In this document: positions 11,391 through 24,626 of the stretch, in pieces
How the letters are laid out: every line of letters starts with the position of its first letter
How positions within the stretch are numbered: position 1 is the first letter of the stretch
Assembly: GCF_910596095.1 (NCBI RefSeq)
Contig: NC_056548.1
Span: 13,045,151-13,109,150 of the forward strand
Source of the DNA: Thunnus maccoyii
Lineage: Eukaryota > Chordata > Actinopteri > Scombriformes > Scombridae
Reading direction: 5' to 3'
DNA length: 64,000 nt
Translations under genes and position numbers: made by a program
The notes under the pieces: model-generated
What the model was told of the DNA's origin: nothing
What the model saw: the letters and a program-made list of their open reading frames with translations, nothing else
Databases searched by the model: none

Positions 11391-14300
11391 TACACCCACC
11401 ATAAAACCTGTGATGTTGAATAGCAGCCCTTGTAAACCACTGTATTGCTGTAAATAAAGTATTTGTGTGCTGAGAATAGAGGGGATGACATTTCTTGAGC
11501 ATACAAGTCTTTTCTCCCTGATAATAAAGCTTTCTGAGTTGCTCAGACTCTCTCTTTCTCTCTAGAGGTGTAGTCTACATCGATGCAGGAGCCTAAAAAA
11601 GAACCTGGTGGGGATACTAAAGAGGGCTTTAAGACTTTAAAACACAAAAGAGTGTTTGATTATCAAAGTGCGTTCCTTCCACACAAAGTTTTTTGATTTG
11701 TGTCACAAACTACACATCTACATAGATCTTAAGAGAGATATCATCTTTAAAAATGTTTTTTTAAACTTATATATTGTAGATAAACATCAGGTGCACCCAT
11801 AACACACCTTTCCTTTCCTCTTTGTCTTCCTCTGCTTCTCCTCTTCTCTCTTTCTCTAAAAGCCAGCCTGATACCCTCCGAGCCTAATCTCAGACTCTAC
11901 TACTTACATCAAAAGCCTGTCAGCCTGAGCACATGAAAGCCTGTTTTCTGAGAACTGCTCGTCGTCCGACTGGAACACTCGATGCAGCTTTCATTTTTAT
12001 CCTCCGAACATTCGACAGAAGAGTGGATGTGGGAGCCCATCCCGAAACCGTCCGTGGGTCAGCACGTAAACAGTTCGACTGTTTTCTTCTAATGGAAATA
12101 CATTCAAATGTATTCTCCTTTATTTATATATTCCTTTGACTATAAGCAGCATAAACTATAAGGTCTGAACTTCTGCAGCACAAACAAAACCTCATCATCA
12201 ATCCGGCTGGTACTTGGGATAGAAAAGCATGAGGCAATCAGCTTTGATGTTCAGCTCGTTCAATATTACTGTCAACTTTCAAAGTCAGTTATGGAGGCCA
12301 TCTTTGTTTTCCAGCAGGCATATGAAGCTTCTACTGTTCACTCAATGGCTACAGTAAACAACATCTGGCTTTCTTATGACATTTATGTGCGTATGAAATA
12401 TTGCACATAGCTACTGACACAATACAAATTGATGTAGCCTGTGTGTGTAAACAGCTTCCTGAGTCGCGTGGTGTATGTTTGTTTTTGAGTTTAAATGACA
12501 GAATGAATAGGTGACTCTATCAAGATGATAAACTGTCACATTGCCAGCAGCTGCGGGTAGAAAATACCCTGCAAATTAATCAGTCATCACTCTGAAACTG
12601 TTGATTAATAGAAACAAGAAAAAAAAAGCAGCTTCCTTGTATCTTTTTCTTTTCTGAGGAGCACGCTATCTTATGAGGCTCTGATGGTACAACAGAAGGT
12701 GCAGTAATAAATCATGCGTTGCATACAAAAGCATCATAATAGCTCACAGGTTATTCAATATTGAGATGCTGAGGCCTGAATCAGAATGTAGAGAACAGCC
12801 TTTGTCTGCTTCTCTTTGAGATCAATGTTTGCAAAACATCAATGTGATATTCAGGTGGATTTCTCCCTCAACCCTTTCTTCGCCATCATCATTGCGCTTT
12901 ATTCAAGTCAACAAATACAGTGTTGTCTTGGTTCAATACGGCATCTCACATATAGAAATGGAATAAAAAAATCACTCTCCTTAAGAAAATTGGCCTTAAG
13001 CTATTAAATAATAGGGATAATGATCAAGGACAGAGCAGCATTAGCACGACTAAGAAGCATCCTCCACATCAAATGATTATTTTTCTCTCCAACTTACTGA
13101 AAGCAAGATAAGTAAGCTAAGTAGGACACTGTGGAGCTGAGAAATAGATCATTATCTGGCTGAAAAATAACACGTTGAGAAATGATTCTGGCAATTCTAA
13201 CATACAAAAGCTTCTCTTATGCTCGGTCTTCTGGGTAGTGACAATGTTATGTTCATCCTCCACTGTGCTCCATCTTTTATACGCCTGGAAAGAAATTATC
13301 TAGGGTAGAAGCTAACTCTTTGGTCCTGCTGACAGTGCATCTGCTGTTTTGTTTCGACACGCAAATGCATGCATTTATTGTTGCACTGATGGTGAGTCGA
13401 CTGTTGAAAAGCACACAGAGATTTTAAAAGGGGTGTTGATACATCTGTCTTTTCTGAAACGGTTGCAAGCCCATCTGCCAAGTCTGTCTGACAAATGATC
13501 CATTTGGTGGGAGACATTAACATATTGAACATGGGGGATATCGAGCCAAGGGATTACAGCAACACAATCCTGGATGGATCAGATCTGGAGGTATTAAAAA
13601 TGAAATAAGAAATCTTGCGGCCTTGCGTTGCGCTGCTCTGTTCTGCTCCGCTCACTGCAGGTGATTTAGGAGGTTTAACAGTCGTACTGATCCTGCAGGA
13701 AGATAAGTCCTCCTCTCTCTGGCCATCGCTCCCTCTCATTCTCGCTTTTTCACACGCATGCACACAAAGAAACACCAGTTCTTAGTCAGACATGAGAGAT
13801 CAATGCTCGCAACTTTGGACTGAGTTCAAGCCTATCGCTGAGATCTTATTTTTATCAATACCACAGTAGATGCCACATGCAAGCTCAACATCCAGTGTTT
13901 TTCCACAGGGTGTGTGGGAAGTCTGAGGTTTAGACTTGCTAAAATTTGGCAAACTCCCAGTCACTGTAGGTGTTTAAATGTAAGCAGACTTGATTTGGGA
14001 AAACTTGCTCAGAATATAAAAACTGTGATTTATGGTGAAAAATCAAAATATCAAATCCAACAAAATGCATATTTGCACCTTAGCAAAACTAAAGATGATT
14101 TTAAATTATCCCTCAAATACTGTATTTTTATTTTTATGTGATTTAAGGCCCACAATATATCTGGAAGACCACTCATTTTGGTTTTATCATTTCAAATGTT
14201 CAAAATTCCATTTATATCTAATATATCAAATTTCTTAAATACTGTAGCTCTCGTAGCATTTGACTTGGTGTGATTTTCTTTCAATCATACTTCAAAATAT

Positions 14301-17300
14301 ACTTGTATTTTGCTTCCTTGTTTGCAGTCTTTTTGGTATTTTGTGTCAGTGCAGTACTTTACGCTCTGCACACACTCACGCAGGTGTTTTCACTTTTCCA
14401 GGCTGATTAGACCTCTGCTCAGCTTCAAGTTGGTCAGAAACAAGTTCAGGTTGATTACAAGAAAGTTGTACAGCAAAGTTCTTTGGCATGTCCTCATAAA
14501 GTATGTAGTACTAGGAGCTTGATGACATATATACTTGCAGGGCTAGTTGGTAAACTACTGTAACTGGTGAGTTAGCTGCTAACACGCTAGCCAGCATCAG
14601 TCACAATAGCTTCCAGAGCATTTCTCTATTTTCTCTGTTCTGGACTATTAACTTCCCCTGGCATTTTGTTGATTGGATTGCTAACTAAGCTTGTCAGCTC
14701 AGTTGCTAACAGGACATCAAAAGAGACTTGTACCATCATCTCCTGTCTCAACTGTCTGCAAACCATTCCTTTTTTGTGGTGCAATTTATACCTTGACAGA
14801 AGAAGGTTATATAAATGTTGATGGTGCAACACAGCTGATACAGTAAACTATGACAGCTAACACCTTCATTTAGACTCACCCTTCGCTCCCTGACAATAGC
14901 ATTGTGAGCTAAATTTGCACTGATTTACTTTGGTAAATTCACTGAGCACAGGCCAATCTGTAGATGCAGTTCTGATCCAATCAAGCAAAGTAAATGAAAA
15001 CATCTGCGTGGATGGACCACAGGTGTGCAGGAGCTTTAACCTCTTAACATCCACAGGGTTGCCAGCGACCCACTTAAGCCAGTTGTAAGTGACTTAACAT
15101 CACACAGTAATGAGTAAAAGCAATTGGCACATTTTTGCTACTTGAGACATTTTGGAGAGGTTTGGGGACACCAGTGACACTATAAACTAAAGTCCCCCTA
15201 GCTCCTGTAAGCTTAGGCCTAGGGGTCTAGAATTTTATACAGGTGTGGTTGACAATATGTAGAAGGTAAGTAGGTGATTTGCATAGTTCTGGCATAAAGT
15301 TATTGTTATTCAAATATGACTCATTATAGACAAGGACCAAAAACACTTTATTGAGCCATATTTGAACTGATGTAGTTTTGGTTGTATTTTAGCCACATGC
15401 TGAACAAGCACATTTCCAGACACTAAAAGATGTTACCTTTCCAATGAAGCCTAATACATGCATTTTGGCGTTACAGTTCTTCTGTTATAAGCTTTTCCAT
15501 TTGGATATGCCAAATAGGCAAAAATTCAAAAAAAAGGGTGGATGTTAAGAGGCTACAAGTCAAGTATTGTCAATATATAAAGGCATGCTCCACTTAATTG
15601 ATTTAACGTCACAAATACTGAAGGCAAAAACCAACAATTAATTTTTGTGCCTGTGTCTATCATGTCCATTTATTAATGTTGATCTGAACACTTTTTTCAT
15701 ACCTTTTAGCCTCAAAAGACCAGTTTTCCAAGAGTAGAAACTCCCCCAGTATCAAAACCGCTCCATAGTTATTAAGCTCTGAAGATATTGGCCCCAGTAG
15801 GAAATTATAAATTCTCAACGACTGCTGATAACAGTCTTATTTCAGTATCTTCATGATAGGCGAAATGCAGAATCGCTGTTCATTGGCCGCTCGGAGAAGA
15901 AGGGCTGATATGGAACATGTCATTTTTTAGATGATAAACTTGTTTAATTCCACTGTACTTGACACAGTGCTGAGAATATGCATGAGTGAGTATGCATTAT
16001 TAAAACGGCCTGTTCAGGCAGCCCTAATGCAATAAGGAGAGGGGTCCTCCGTGTTAATCTTACAGGCGTTCCCTGCTGCTGACTGTGCGTGTATCAAAAG
16101 TTAGAGGCTATGTTTCAGGTTTCATTTCATAATCATATGCCGCGTATGCATATTTTGCTGAAGATTTCTGAAGAGGGGGAATCCTGACACTCTTTCATCT
16201 GGATTTCTTTATATCAATAGATATCAGAAAAGATGACTACAGCGGCAAATTAATTATTATGTTTGAAACTGGTCAAAAAAATATAAATATAATGTTGGAG
16301 TTGCCATGTAGATTAACATGTGATCTGATGACTGTCCAAATGCCTTTGGCAGAAAATACTAATTTCTAAGCTCATGATCAACAGTAAATAAACTGTATTA
16401 GCAGTAGCAAATTCCCAGTGACTGTAAATCATCTCAGACAGTAAATTTAAAATTGAAATTGCACCCTACATCTTCCTTCTCTGCCTCTTGTGTTAAGTTT
16501 TTGAGTCTTGAAGCATCCTCCTCTTTATGCAAAAGAGATTTCATCAGCACATTTCGAGAATTCATTAGGGTTCGTGGGAAACCTTGCCTGTCAAAACCAT
16601 CACCTTTATTTTCATGTAACCACATTAGAGGAATGTATCTATTTTCAGCCTCTACCTTGATTAATATTTCACTTAATTTCAATAGGAACAGCATATTTTT
16701 GTTTCTGCAAATTGCAGCTGTTATGGATGACAAGTTGTCTTCTCCTCTTTTTTTCACAGGCAAGCAAGCTCCACAACAAGGGAAGCATACTTAAAACTCA
16801 GGAATGCACATTTTGATTTGTGAGAATCTGACACTTTGTCATCCCAAGTGTGTTTATCAATCTCTTAACAGCCCCTGAAAATAGACGTACCACAGGCAGA
16901 CGTCAGCATACGAAAATGCCCCTAATAAACGTTTATCTGAATTGCTATTGTCACCCCTCGTTAGTCGTCATTCCATACAGTGAACAGCTGAGTATCAGCA
17001 AATCTTCATTTGCCGGAACCACAGCACAGGCCTTCATGTGGCCCCAGGAGCAAGTCCAAGGAGCTGAGGGAAGCACCCGTCAATAACAGTAAGCCAATTA
17101 AAATCACTCTTCATTTAAGCTGTGATCTCTATTGATTTGCCTTTCAATTCTCATCCGTCAAACCAGCAGACTGCCTTGAAGGGTTTGGAGGGATAGGCTG
17201 TCTGACTGACTCAGTTTCTCAGCTGCCACTTCACCAACTACCAGCAGCTTTTCAGAAAATCAGGGCGGCTGGTTGCACAAGCTGTTTGATCAACGAAACA

Positions 17301-19763
17301 AAAGCACGAGCTTTCATGACTGAAAGCTTATGGATTTGATTCTGTTGCAAAGTTGCACTGAGAGAAAAGCAACTGAAACATCAGCTGCATACCAAAGCAA
17401 ACAGAACACACAACAATCAATGGAAATAATCTGAACTCTATGGATCCAGGTTATAAAACTTGCAAACTTATAAAACATGAACAAATATTATGATGTTATG
17501 GCGTGTAAACCTTGTACGTGCTGCTGTTGTTGTTATTAAAATTCTCAGGGGCTAATAATGGCAGGTTTTTGCTACATATGGAGTTAGTTTAGCTCAGAAA
17601 TGCCCTGCAAATAGAAAACAGAGCACTGAAATTTGCACTTGCATTACTTGATTAGCATTGGCTGTTTTATTCATGCTTCATAATCATTGGCTCATTCAGT
17701 GTGACTATCAGGTGACTAGTCATGTCCAACCATATTCAAGCAGGTGCAGCTATTCTAACTTAACACTTCTCACTGATACACCCATGTCAACACTGTTTGC
17801 TGTCACAGTTCACCACACAAATCTCTCCCTTATGTGCTATATTTTTGGTATTGTTGTGCAGCCATGATCATAATGCTTTTTAAGAGAAGGAGTTGCAGAG
17901 GAAGACTGGAGGTTTTTATCTTTTGTCACAACAAAGTCATAATGTTTCCACATTTAGTGATTTAATGTTCACGTATGTGTTGATTAAGGCAGATTAATTC
18001 TTCTCATTGCTACGTTGATCCTTTGAGGGCTCCCTCAAAGAGTAGAGCCTTTTCAATCCTAAGAAAAAGAAGTCTCCTCTTTGCTTTGGTCCACTGAGCA
18101 TAGCACAAGTCCTACAAACTAATCTACAAATTGTTATTCTCTTATCTGACACCTCTGATGTTGGTGCTTTTGAAAATCCTTAGAAATTACTGTTACAAAA
18201 AGTGATTCATATGTGAAAGTGTTTTCTCATCTGCCACTTCAATGGATCAGGTCTGGTTAGGTTTAGACAACTGGTGAAGGTTATAGAGAAAGATCATGGT
18301 CATTATTAATAGAAACCAACAGCTGGCTGTTCGGAAACAGGATGCTTAACGTGTGCAGGTCACAAGCTTTTGTACAAAGTTTTGCAGCTCAATAAGGATG
18401 TCAATCTAAAAGAGACAATAATTTCAACTCAAGGTTTCACTTATTAGCTTTTTCTGAGCTTTCAACTGATGCTGCTGTTTTCTTGGTAGGACAGTCTCAC
18501 AAATGAATGATAAAACAAAACAGTTAGTTTTATCATTGTCCAGTCTATGTTTTACCCTAACCAGCAGCTCTGCTGAGATGAGTTCAAAACGTGTTCTTCA
18601 ATGAGATCAAAAATCTGTCAAAGACAGTCTTCCTGATGATCAACGCCATGTGAAGGTCAAATAGAAGATGTGCTTTAGCCCAGAGGCTCTTTTGGCTCTA
18701 CTTTATGTTCTTCCTCTGACACCGTCTCTCCCTCTTTAAAAGGCAGAGGGGGTCAAGCAGCAGGGTGGGGGCTGGTGGTGGTGACTTGACATGAATTGTA
18801 AATGAGTGAATAAAAGTGTGGATGTGAGCGTCTATCCACACAGCACTGCTGCAGCCTCTCTTTTTTTTTTTCTTTTTTTTTGCTTACTTTGATTTAATAC
18901 TGTCTTGTAAGCATACCTAAATGTTAATAATTCCAGTGCTTGCAGATGCTTTTCTACTCAGCTCCCTGTTTTCTTGCAGACTCAAAGGCCTTGAACTGTC
19001 AGTGTCTTCCCCCGCGAGCACATGCAGCACACTGTATCAACTTTCTGGTTCAGCAGCTTTGATAATAATCTGACCTCACCTGTTTGGTTGACTTGGGGAG
19101 TTATGATTTTCATTTTATATGCTGTGCGAACACCACAAAGTAGGCATGAGTATTTATCTTGAAGCTTACCCTCCTTTATTTTTCAAAAGGTTATTTTGTG
19201 ACAACAAACCTCCTCTACTGCAGTGTCATCTGAAGCAGCTTTGTCTTGGACTGGGGCCATTTTTTTCTACAAATCACTGCCAATTAACATTAAAAGCCGG
19301 CAAGAGATGGCACCTCCATTTTCATTATCGTCCCCCGATAAAGAGCACCCACACAAAGACACACACAAAGGAACACCACATTAAAAGGTCACTGTGACAA
19401 GGTGACGAGCTGGTACTAACTGTGAACTCTGGCAAAAACAAAAGCCAAGAAAACAGGATTTTGCTATGAATTTAATGGAAAACTACACCTACAGCCTTTA
19501 TACATTATTACATGTAACTTTCATGAAATAATGATACACTCGAGAGGAAGGTTGCTGTTATTCCTTTGATTTATTCATAGTGGCGTTTCAGAGAATGTGT
19601 GTACAGCTGACAGACCTGAAGTAGGTTATCTGTACTACTACACTTAATACAACCTGAAAGTCCGGGGCACATCTGGCCCTCTTTCAGCCTTTATTCCTGC
19701 CTGCAGGCTGCGTTTCCTTATCATGCCTTGTACACTATGTTTTGCTGCCCTGACAAGGCAGCA
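11391..19763. other. Gene desert segment, repeat-poor in parts
   Basis: No exon could be supported on either strand. About 14,530-14,620 has repeat-like text ('gagttagctgctaacacgctagccagcatcag'). About 15,840-16,230 and 17,080-17,330 look like unique sequence with moderate GC and homeobox-type TAAT motifs, and could be conserved non-coding elements, but only a cross-species alignment can tell. A poly-T run sits at about 18,860-18,882. Confidence 0.4.
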
Positions 19764-19870
19764 GAGGTGGCAAGTACATTTACTCAAGTAAATATACAAT
19801 TTTGAGGTACTACTCTACTTGAATATTTTTATTTTGTGAGACTATTCCCCCCTTGGACTAGTTTTACTTA
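19764..19870. mobile_element. Fragment of a 'GGTGGAAAGTACATTTACTCAAGTA' type DNA transposon
   Basis: The text 'gaggtggcaagtacatttactcaagtaaatatacaattttgaggtactactctacttga' closely follows a non-autonomous element that I know as very common in fish genomes, probably hAT-derived. Related pieces occur at 40,810-41,240, 48,563-49,023 and in klhdc1 intron 1. Only one end is visible here. Confidence 0.6.
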
Positions 19871-20451
19871 TCATACTTGACTTAACAATAGTGGTATCTA
19901 ACTTTGTAGACATGCTGTTAAACAATACAAAAAATATTACGTCAAGATGGATTCTTAGTATCACTGATGATTAAAACATTTAATTAAAAGCTGTAGCGTT
20001 GTAATTTTAAAAAGATTTTTGGGTAGCCTTCGTGAGCAGAATCTTGAAGATAAGTTGATTGTTTTGATTTCATTTTCATAGAGTTCTTTAAGAAGAAGAA
20101 GCAACATAATTACATTTGCAGAAAAATCTTTCTGAGTTAGGTGAAAGAATTTGTAAGACTTTGCACATGAGAATCTGCAAATTGATGGATAACTGAGAAA
20201 ATAACTTCAATACCAGAAATCTTGCAACATGATGTCAGTAAACTGCATGAGGCACACTCAGTAACACCAATCTGAGTGGTCTGTGATGCTGTGTGTTCAC
20301 CTTTTACTTGTTTAGGTGACCAGGGACAAGAGTTAGAGAATTTGAAACTTATACCTGTATAATGCCTCAATTAAAAGGTAAAATATAGAATTATAACAAA
20401 AAACAGTATCAAAGTTTCACATTGCGTTTCATTTATATAGAAAAATATTTT

Positions 20452-20695
20452 CGCAAGCTGCCTTCTGCCGAGGTTTCACCGTGGCAACGCTTTGCCTGTC
20501 GCGCCCTGGCATGTGCCGCGGAGGCCCCTGGCAGCCCTCGCTCTCCTCCTCAGCGCCATGGCAGCTCCGGTGTTCCAGGCCACCACATTGTTTCGGCAGT
20601 GATTAATTACTGTCCTGATGAAATGTGAAGGCTCTGAAAATATCACACGGATGACACAGGCTTGTCAGTGTGGGCCAGCAGGGAGGAGCGTAGAA
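20452..20695. other. GC-rich block with a homeobox motif, candidate regulatory element
   Basis: This is a sharp local rise in GC and CpG (GTCGCGCC, GCCGCGGAGG) inside AT-rich desert. It ends in a GTGATTAATTAC homeobox-type motif and holds CGTGGCAACG, half of an RFX site. It is not a repeat I recognise. The + strand is open for 68 codons (20,422-20,628), but the frame has no splice context or protein similarity that I can see. A conserved enhancer is more likely than a gene. Confidence 0.3.
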
Positions 20696-22594
20696 CACAT
20701 AGACATCTGGAAGGATATGAAGCACCAGCCGCTCGCTGCCTTTTCAAGGAAAAAACATATTATTACCTGAGCTGGTTTCTGTTGGGTTTTATTTAACTTC
20801 ATTTTTAACAAGTTTATTAAATCTATACACAGGCAAAGTGCGCTCCCAACAATTAAATGAAATGTAAACCCAATTAAAGTCAAACCAATTTATCAGGCAA
20901 TGTCAGAAAATGTGTTTTCTCACCTAACTCAACAATCAATACTAACTCGCAGTGAGTGAGCAGTAAACACCTGATTATATATTAATTATTATGGCGCCTC
21001 TAAACATGCACTGAGCACCTCTCCTTTATGCTGTTAGCACACAATAACCTCTCATGCAAATGTACTGTAGGTTCAAGATGTCTGCATAAATGTTAAATCC
21101 ATTTGTGTTCATGAAAAAAAGCAGAGGAAGGTATCGCTTGATGAAAAACACAAATGACATACCAAATTTCCCAGATGAATTGGTCCATTTACTGAAATAA
21201 ATTGAATTGATGCAAAGGATCCCAGAGGAGCAGAAAATTGTTCAGCTATGGATGAAAACCCTCTCGGAGCCACAGCACCTACAAGCAGCCAGGCTTATTT
21301 GTATTAAACATAAGAGTTGTAAAGATGTGCTGACAGCCCCTGTTTATCCCACTTAATAAGAGCAGTTTTTTTTTTCTCTGTGAGCTAACATGTTTGCTAA
21401 TTAACTTGGGACAAAAAAGGAACAAATGCAATTATTTAAATGAATAAATCAGATTTCCTTTGTTATCATATGAGAGATGCATGTGTTGAGATCTCATGTT
21501 TTCTCCATTAAAACATCAGGTATCCATATGGTAACAGATTATGACTGGACAGCCATGACCACTAGTTCATGTTAAAACCATATGTTCAAAAATGATAAAG
21601 ATGCTATTTCATGCTAATTTCCAGTTAAGTTTTAAAAATGCATGGGCACTTCAAAGTCACTTTCAAGGGTTTTTCTTTTGCCAGTCTTTATGTTCAAGCC
21701 TGCGGGTGAAACATCATGATCAGAAGTTATTGATTTTGATCTTTCCTATTACATTTTGGCAACAGATAATCACACATCCATCTCTCGTCATCGCCACTTT
21801 GAGGTTGCGAAACATATGGCGAATAACCAGAATGGCTGTGTGAGCAGATGTTATTGGTTAATTGAAATACATTTGATCTTGAATGATTAGTGTCCATCAG
21901 AGCATTTCCTTGTTTGGTGTCCTAATGATCGGGCTGCTGTGACAGCGTGTTTCCTCATGCTGGTTTTATGGGCAACTTATGCACACACCATTACCAGTTC
22001 CAGATCACTGATGTCAAGTATTATCATCTCATCTGGATTCACAGAAAACAACATTATTAATTTTGCAACATCGGTGCATATACTACTTGTGTTGAACTTA
22101 ATAGTAAACAGATGTGTCCCACCAGTCAGTCAAAAGAAGAAGAAGCAAGTCAGATATATCCAGTTTGTATTTTTAACCAGATTTGAGGAAAGTGCACTAT
22201 GTTGCGTTCTTCTTCCCTTGAACTACTCTTACGTCCATGGAGGAAATCAAGGCTCAGCTATAGTTGAATTCCCGAGGCCAAGGTAGATGCTGGGTCAATA
22301 ACTGTAAGGCAGAACTACTGTTAGACTCCCCTAACCATCCCACAGCCCTCTTTTCATGCAAGCTTATAGGTTCGCAGTGGTGTATTTCAACGACTGCACT
22401 GACTTTCTTTTATAAGCTGGTCAGACAATGAGCATTTTTATTAATATTATACGTTGTGTTAACTCACACTACGCATTTTAATTGACCTTTCTGCACGTAT
22501 GGATAAATTCGTCACACTGTAAGGATCATTTGACCAGCAACAACTCACACTGAACGTAAGCTCGGCATTCCCTGTTATTTTTGTCCATTGACAA
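20696..22594. other. Gene desert segment, nothing recognised
   Basis: AT-rich unique-looking sequence with no supportable exon, RNA gene or repeat boundary. Confidence 0.4.
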
Positions 22595-22815
22595 TTAGGG
22601 CTGCAACTAACAGTTATTTTCATTATCGATTAATCTGCCAATTATTTTCTAAATTAATCGTTTGGTCTATAAAATTTCAGAAAATTGTAAAAAAATGACA
22701 ATTTCCCAGAGTCAAAGGTGATGTCTTCAGATGTCTTGCGTTGTCCGACCAGTGATTTGAAACCAAAAGACAATCATCACATTTGAGAAGTTGAAAACAC
22801 ACCATTCAAACTCTA
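22595..22815. mobile_element. Non-autonomous hAT-type element ('TAGGGCTGCAACTAAC')
   Basis: It begins 'ttagggctgcaactaacagttattttcattatcgattaatctgccaattattttct', the start of a fish-wide element that I associate with the hAT superfamily. It continues with the diagnostic 'ggtctataaaatttcagaaaattg' and 'gatgtcttcagatgtcttg'. The right end is not clear. It has no coding capacity. Confidence 0.7.
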
Positions 22816-24059
22816 AAACAACCAACTAACATTTCTGGCATGCCTGAAATCCAAACAATCGTTTGAAAGCCATGATTGTTGGTTGTTCAGGCACACTAAA
22901 GATCAAATAACAACCCATCTAGCAGAAATTAAGCCCTAATTATTCCAAAATTAGTCAGGGTTGACCAATTCAGGGTTAAAATCTGGCTTAACCTGTACAA
23001 TGTCTGCCCAAATTTACCCAATATGTGATGAGAAGATTGGCAGTAAACTCATATCTGTGAGTCATCTGTGTGACTCTCCACAGTGAGAGAATGAGAGCTG
23101 GTTGGTTAAATTTAATGACACATCTAAAGCTGCCAGGTTTGTGTAAGGAACCGGTAAAATACAGAAAAAAATAAAACCTTTAAAGCTCCTAAATGCTGGA
23201 AAGTTTCAGTTTCCACAAGACTTAATGAACCTGCATGTTAAGTTTAAACAAAGTTTTACTGTATGTGATATTGGCTCCTCTAATCATACTTTTTTGTCTT
23301 CGGGTGTTGAATCTTCAAGCTGCAGAATGAAAACCAAAACCACTTTGGTTCTTATTTAATTTTTTGCACAAAACTATAGACAACAATCACTTATAATGTA
23401 TGCTAAAACATCTGTGTACATTATGGATGGATTAGACACACAAAGAAGATTTTGGTACCAAATCCAACACCACACTTTATGATTTACTATAAATGCCAAT
23501 ATTGGTTTGGAGGTGGAAAGTAACAGTGTGGAAATTGGGGTGATGGATGAGTGTGTAGCAAATCAGACTTACTGTACAGGCTGGAGTTTGCATCCAGTCC
23601 AAGACCTGCAATTTATGTTTTTTAACCAGAACACTAATTCTTCTCTAACCTCAACTCTAACGCCAATGACTTAACCATATAACGTTAACTATAATGTAGT
23701 TGCCACAGAAATATATTCTAGAAAGCAAGAATGTTGACAAGAAATGTTGTCATTAATCTGGTGTTTTTACAGAATCATCCAATATTGACATTCTTGTCTG
23801 GTGACAGCGTTGTGTCATATACTGATTATTGTAATGATCGGTGTAGTCCACATTGTGATGGTAAACATATTGTTACTTTTTCAGTTTGGTTTTAGGCTTT
23901 TGGAAATAATTCATCCACCAATCTACAAATTTGTTAACTTTTAGTGACACAGTTGGACTGACCAGTCTATAGTGACAAGGTGCCATTTAAAGGATGATGC
24001 TTTTTGTACTATTTCAGTCGTTTATGCCTCTTTGCTAGTGTTTGTGCTCAGTCAGCAGT
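22816..24059. other. Gene desert segment, nothing recognised
   Basis: AT-rich, with no supportable gene or repeat boundary. Confidence 0.4.
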
Positions 24060-24626
24060 GTTGAAGAGATAACACTCTCTATGACGCCCATGTCTATAAT
24101 GCATTATAAACGTACTAATAATGCATTATAATCTGCTTATAGCACTGTATAATTATAGTTATATGGACTTATAATGTATTTAAACTATTTAATTATAATA
24201 CACTATAATCCTTGCAAAGAATTATGAAGTGTTTTGATACTAGACTTCATCAGTCATTATAAAATGTTTTATAATGTGTTAGATTATTGTTAAAAAGCAT
24301 TATGAATGTTTCTCATAACTATGATTGTACAGTGCTATAAGCAGATTATATGACATTATTAGTATGTTTATAATACATTGTTTGAATTTCAATATCATTT
24401 GAATATGAATTTCTTCCATTTTAGCCTCTCTGCCGAGGCTCCCTGTAAAATCCAGAACAGAGGTGGTTCTCTGTAAATTAAAGAGTTCGGTCTAGACCTG
24501 CTCTATGTGAAAAGTGCCCTGAAATAACTTCTGTTGTGATTGGGTGCTATATAAATAAAACTGACTTGACTTGACTTGACTTGACATTATAGAGATGGGC
24601 GTCATAGAAAATGTTACTGTTGAAGA
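24060..24626. mobile_element. Foldback hAT-like MITE with 8-bp target duplication, split by a second repeat
   Basis: The 8-mer GTTGAAGA lies at both ends (24,060-24,067 and 24,619-24,626), as expected for the 8-bp duplication made by hAT transposases. Inside it, the left terminus ATAACACTCTCTATGACGCC pairs with the right terminus, which reads TAACATTTTCTATGACGCC on the minus strand. The inverted arms go on for about 100 bases (left about 24,069-24,170, right about 24,301-24,380 and 24,587-24,617), with shared phrases such as TCTGCTTATAGCACTGTA. The right arm is broken at about 24,380-24,587 by an unrelated repeat. No transposase frame is present, so it must have moved in trans. Confidence 0.75.
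24380..24587 (+). mobile_element. SINE/LINE-tail type repeat nested in the MITE
   Basis: The text from 'gcctctctgccgaggctccctg' through 'aaagtgccctgaaataacttctgttgtgattgggtgctatataaataaaactgacttgacttgac' is a familiar fish retrotransposon tail that ends in a TTGAC microsatellite (about 24,567-24,587). Short ACATT-like sequences flank it (ACATTG before, ACATTA after), consistent with an insertion-site duplication. It interrupts the right arm of the older MITE, which dates the two insertions. Confidence 0.65.
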
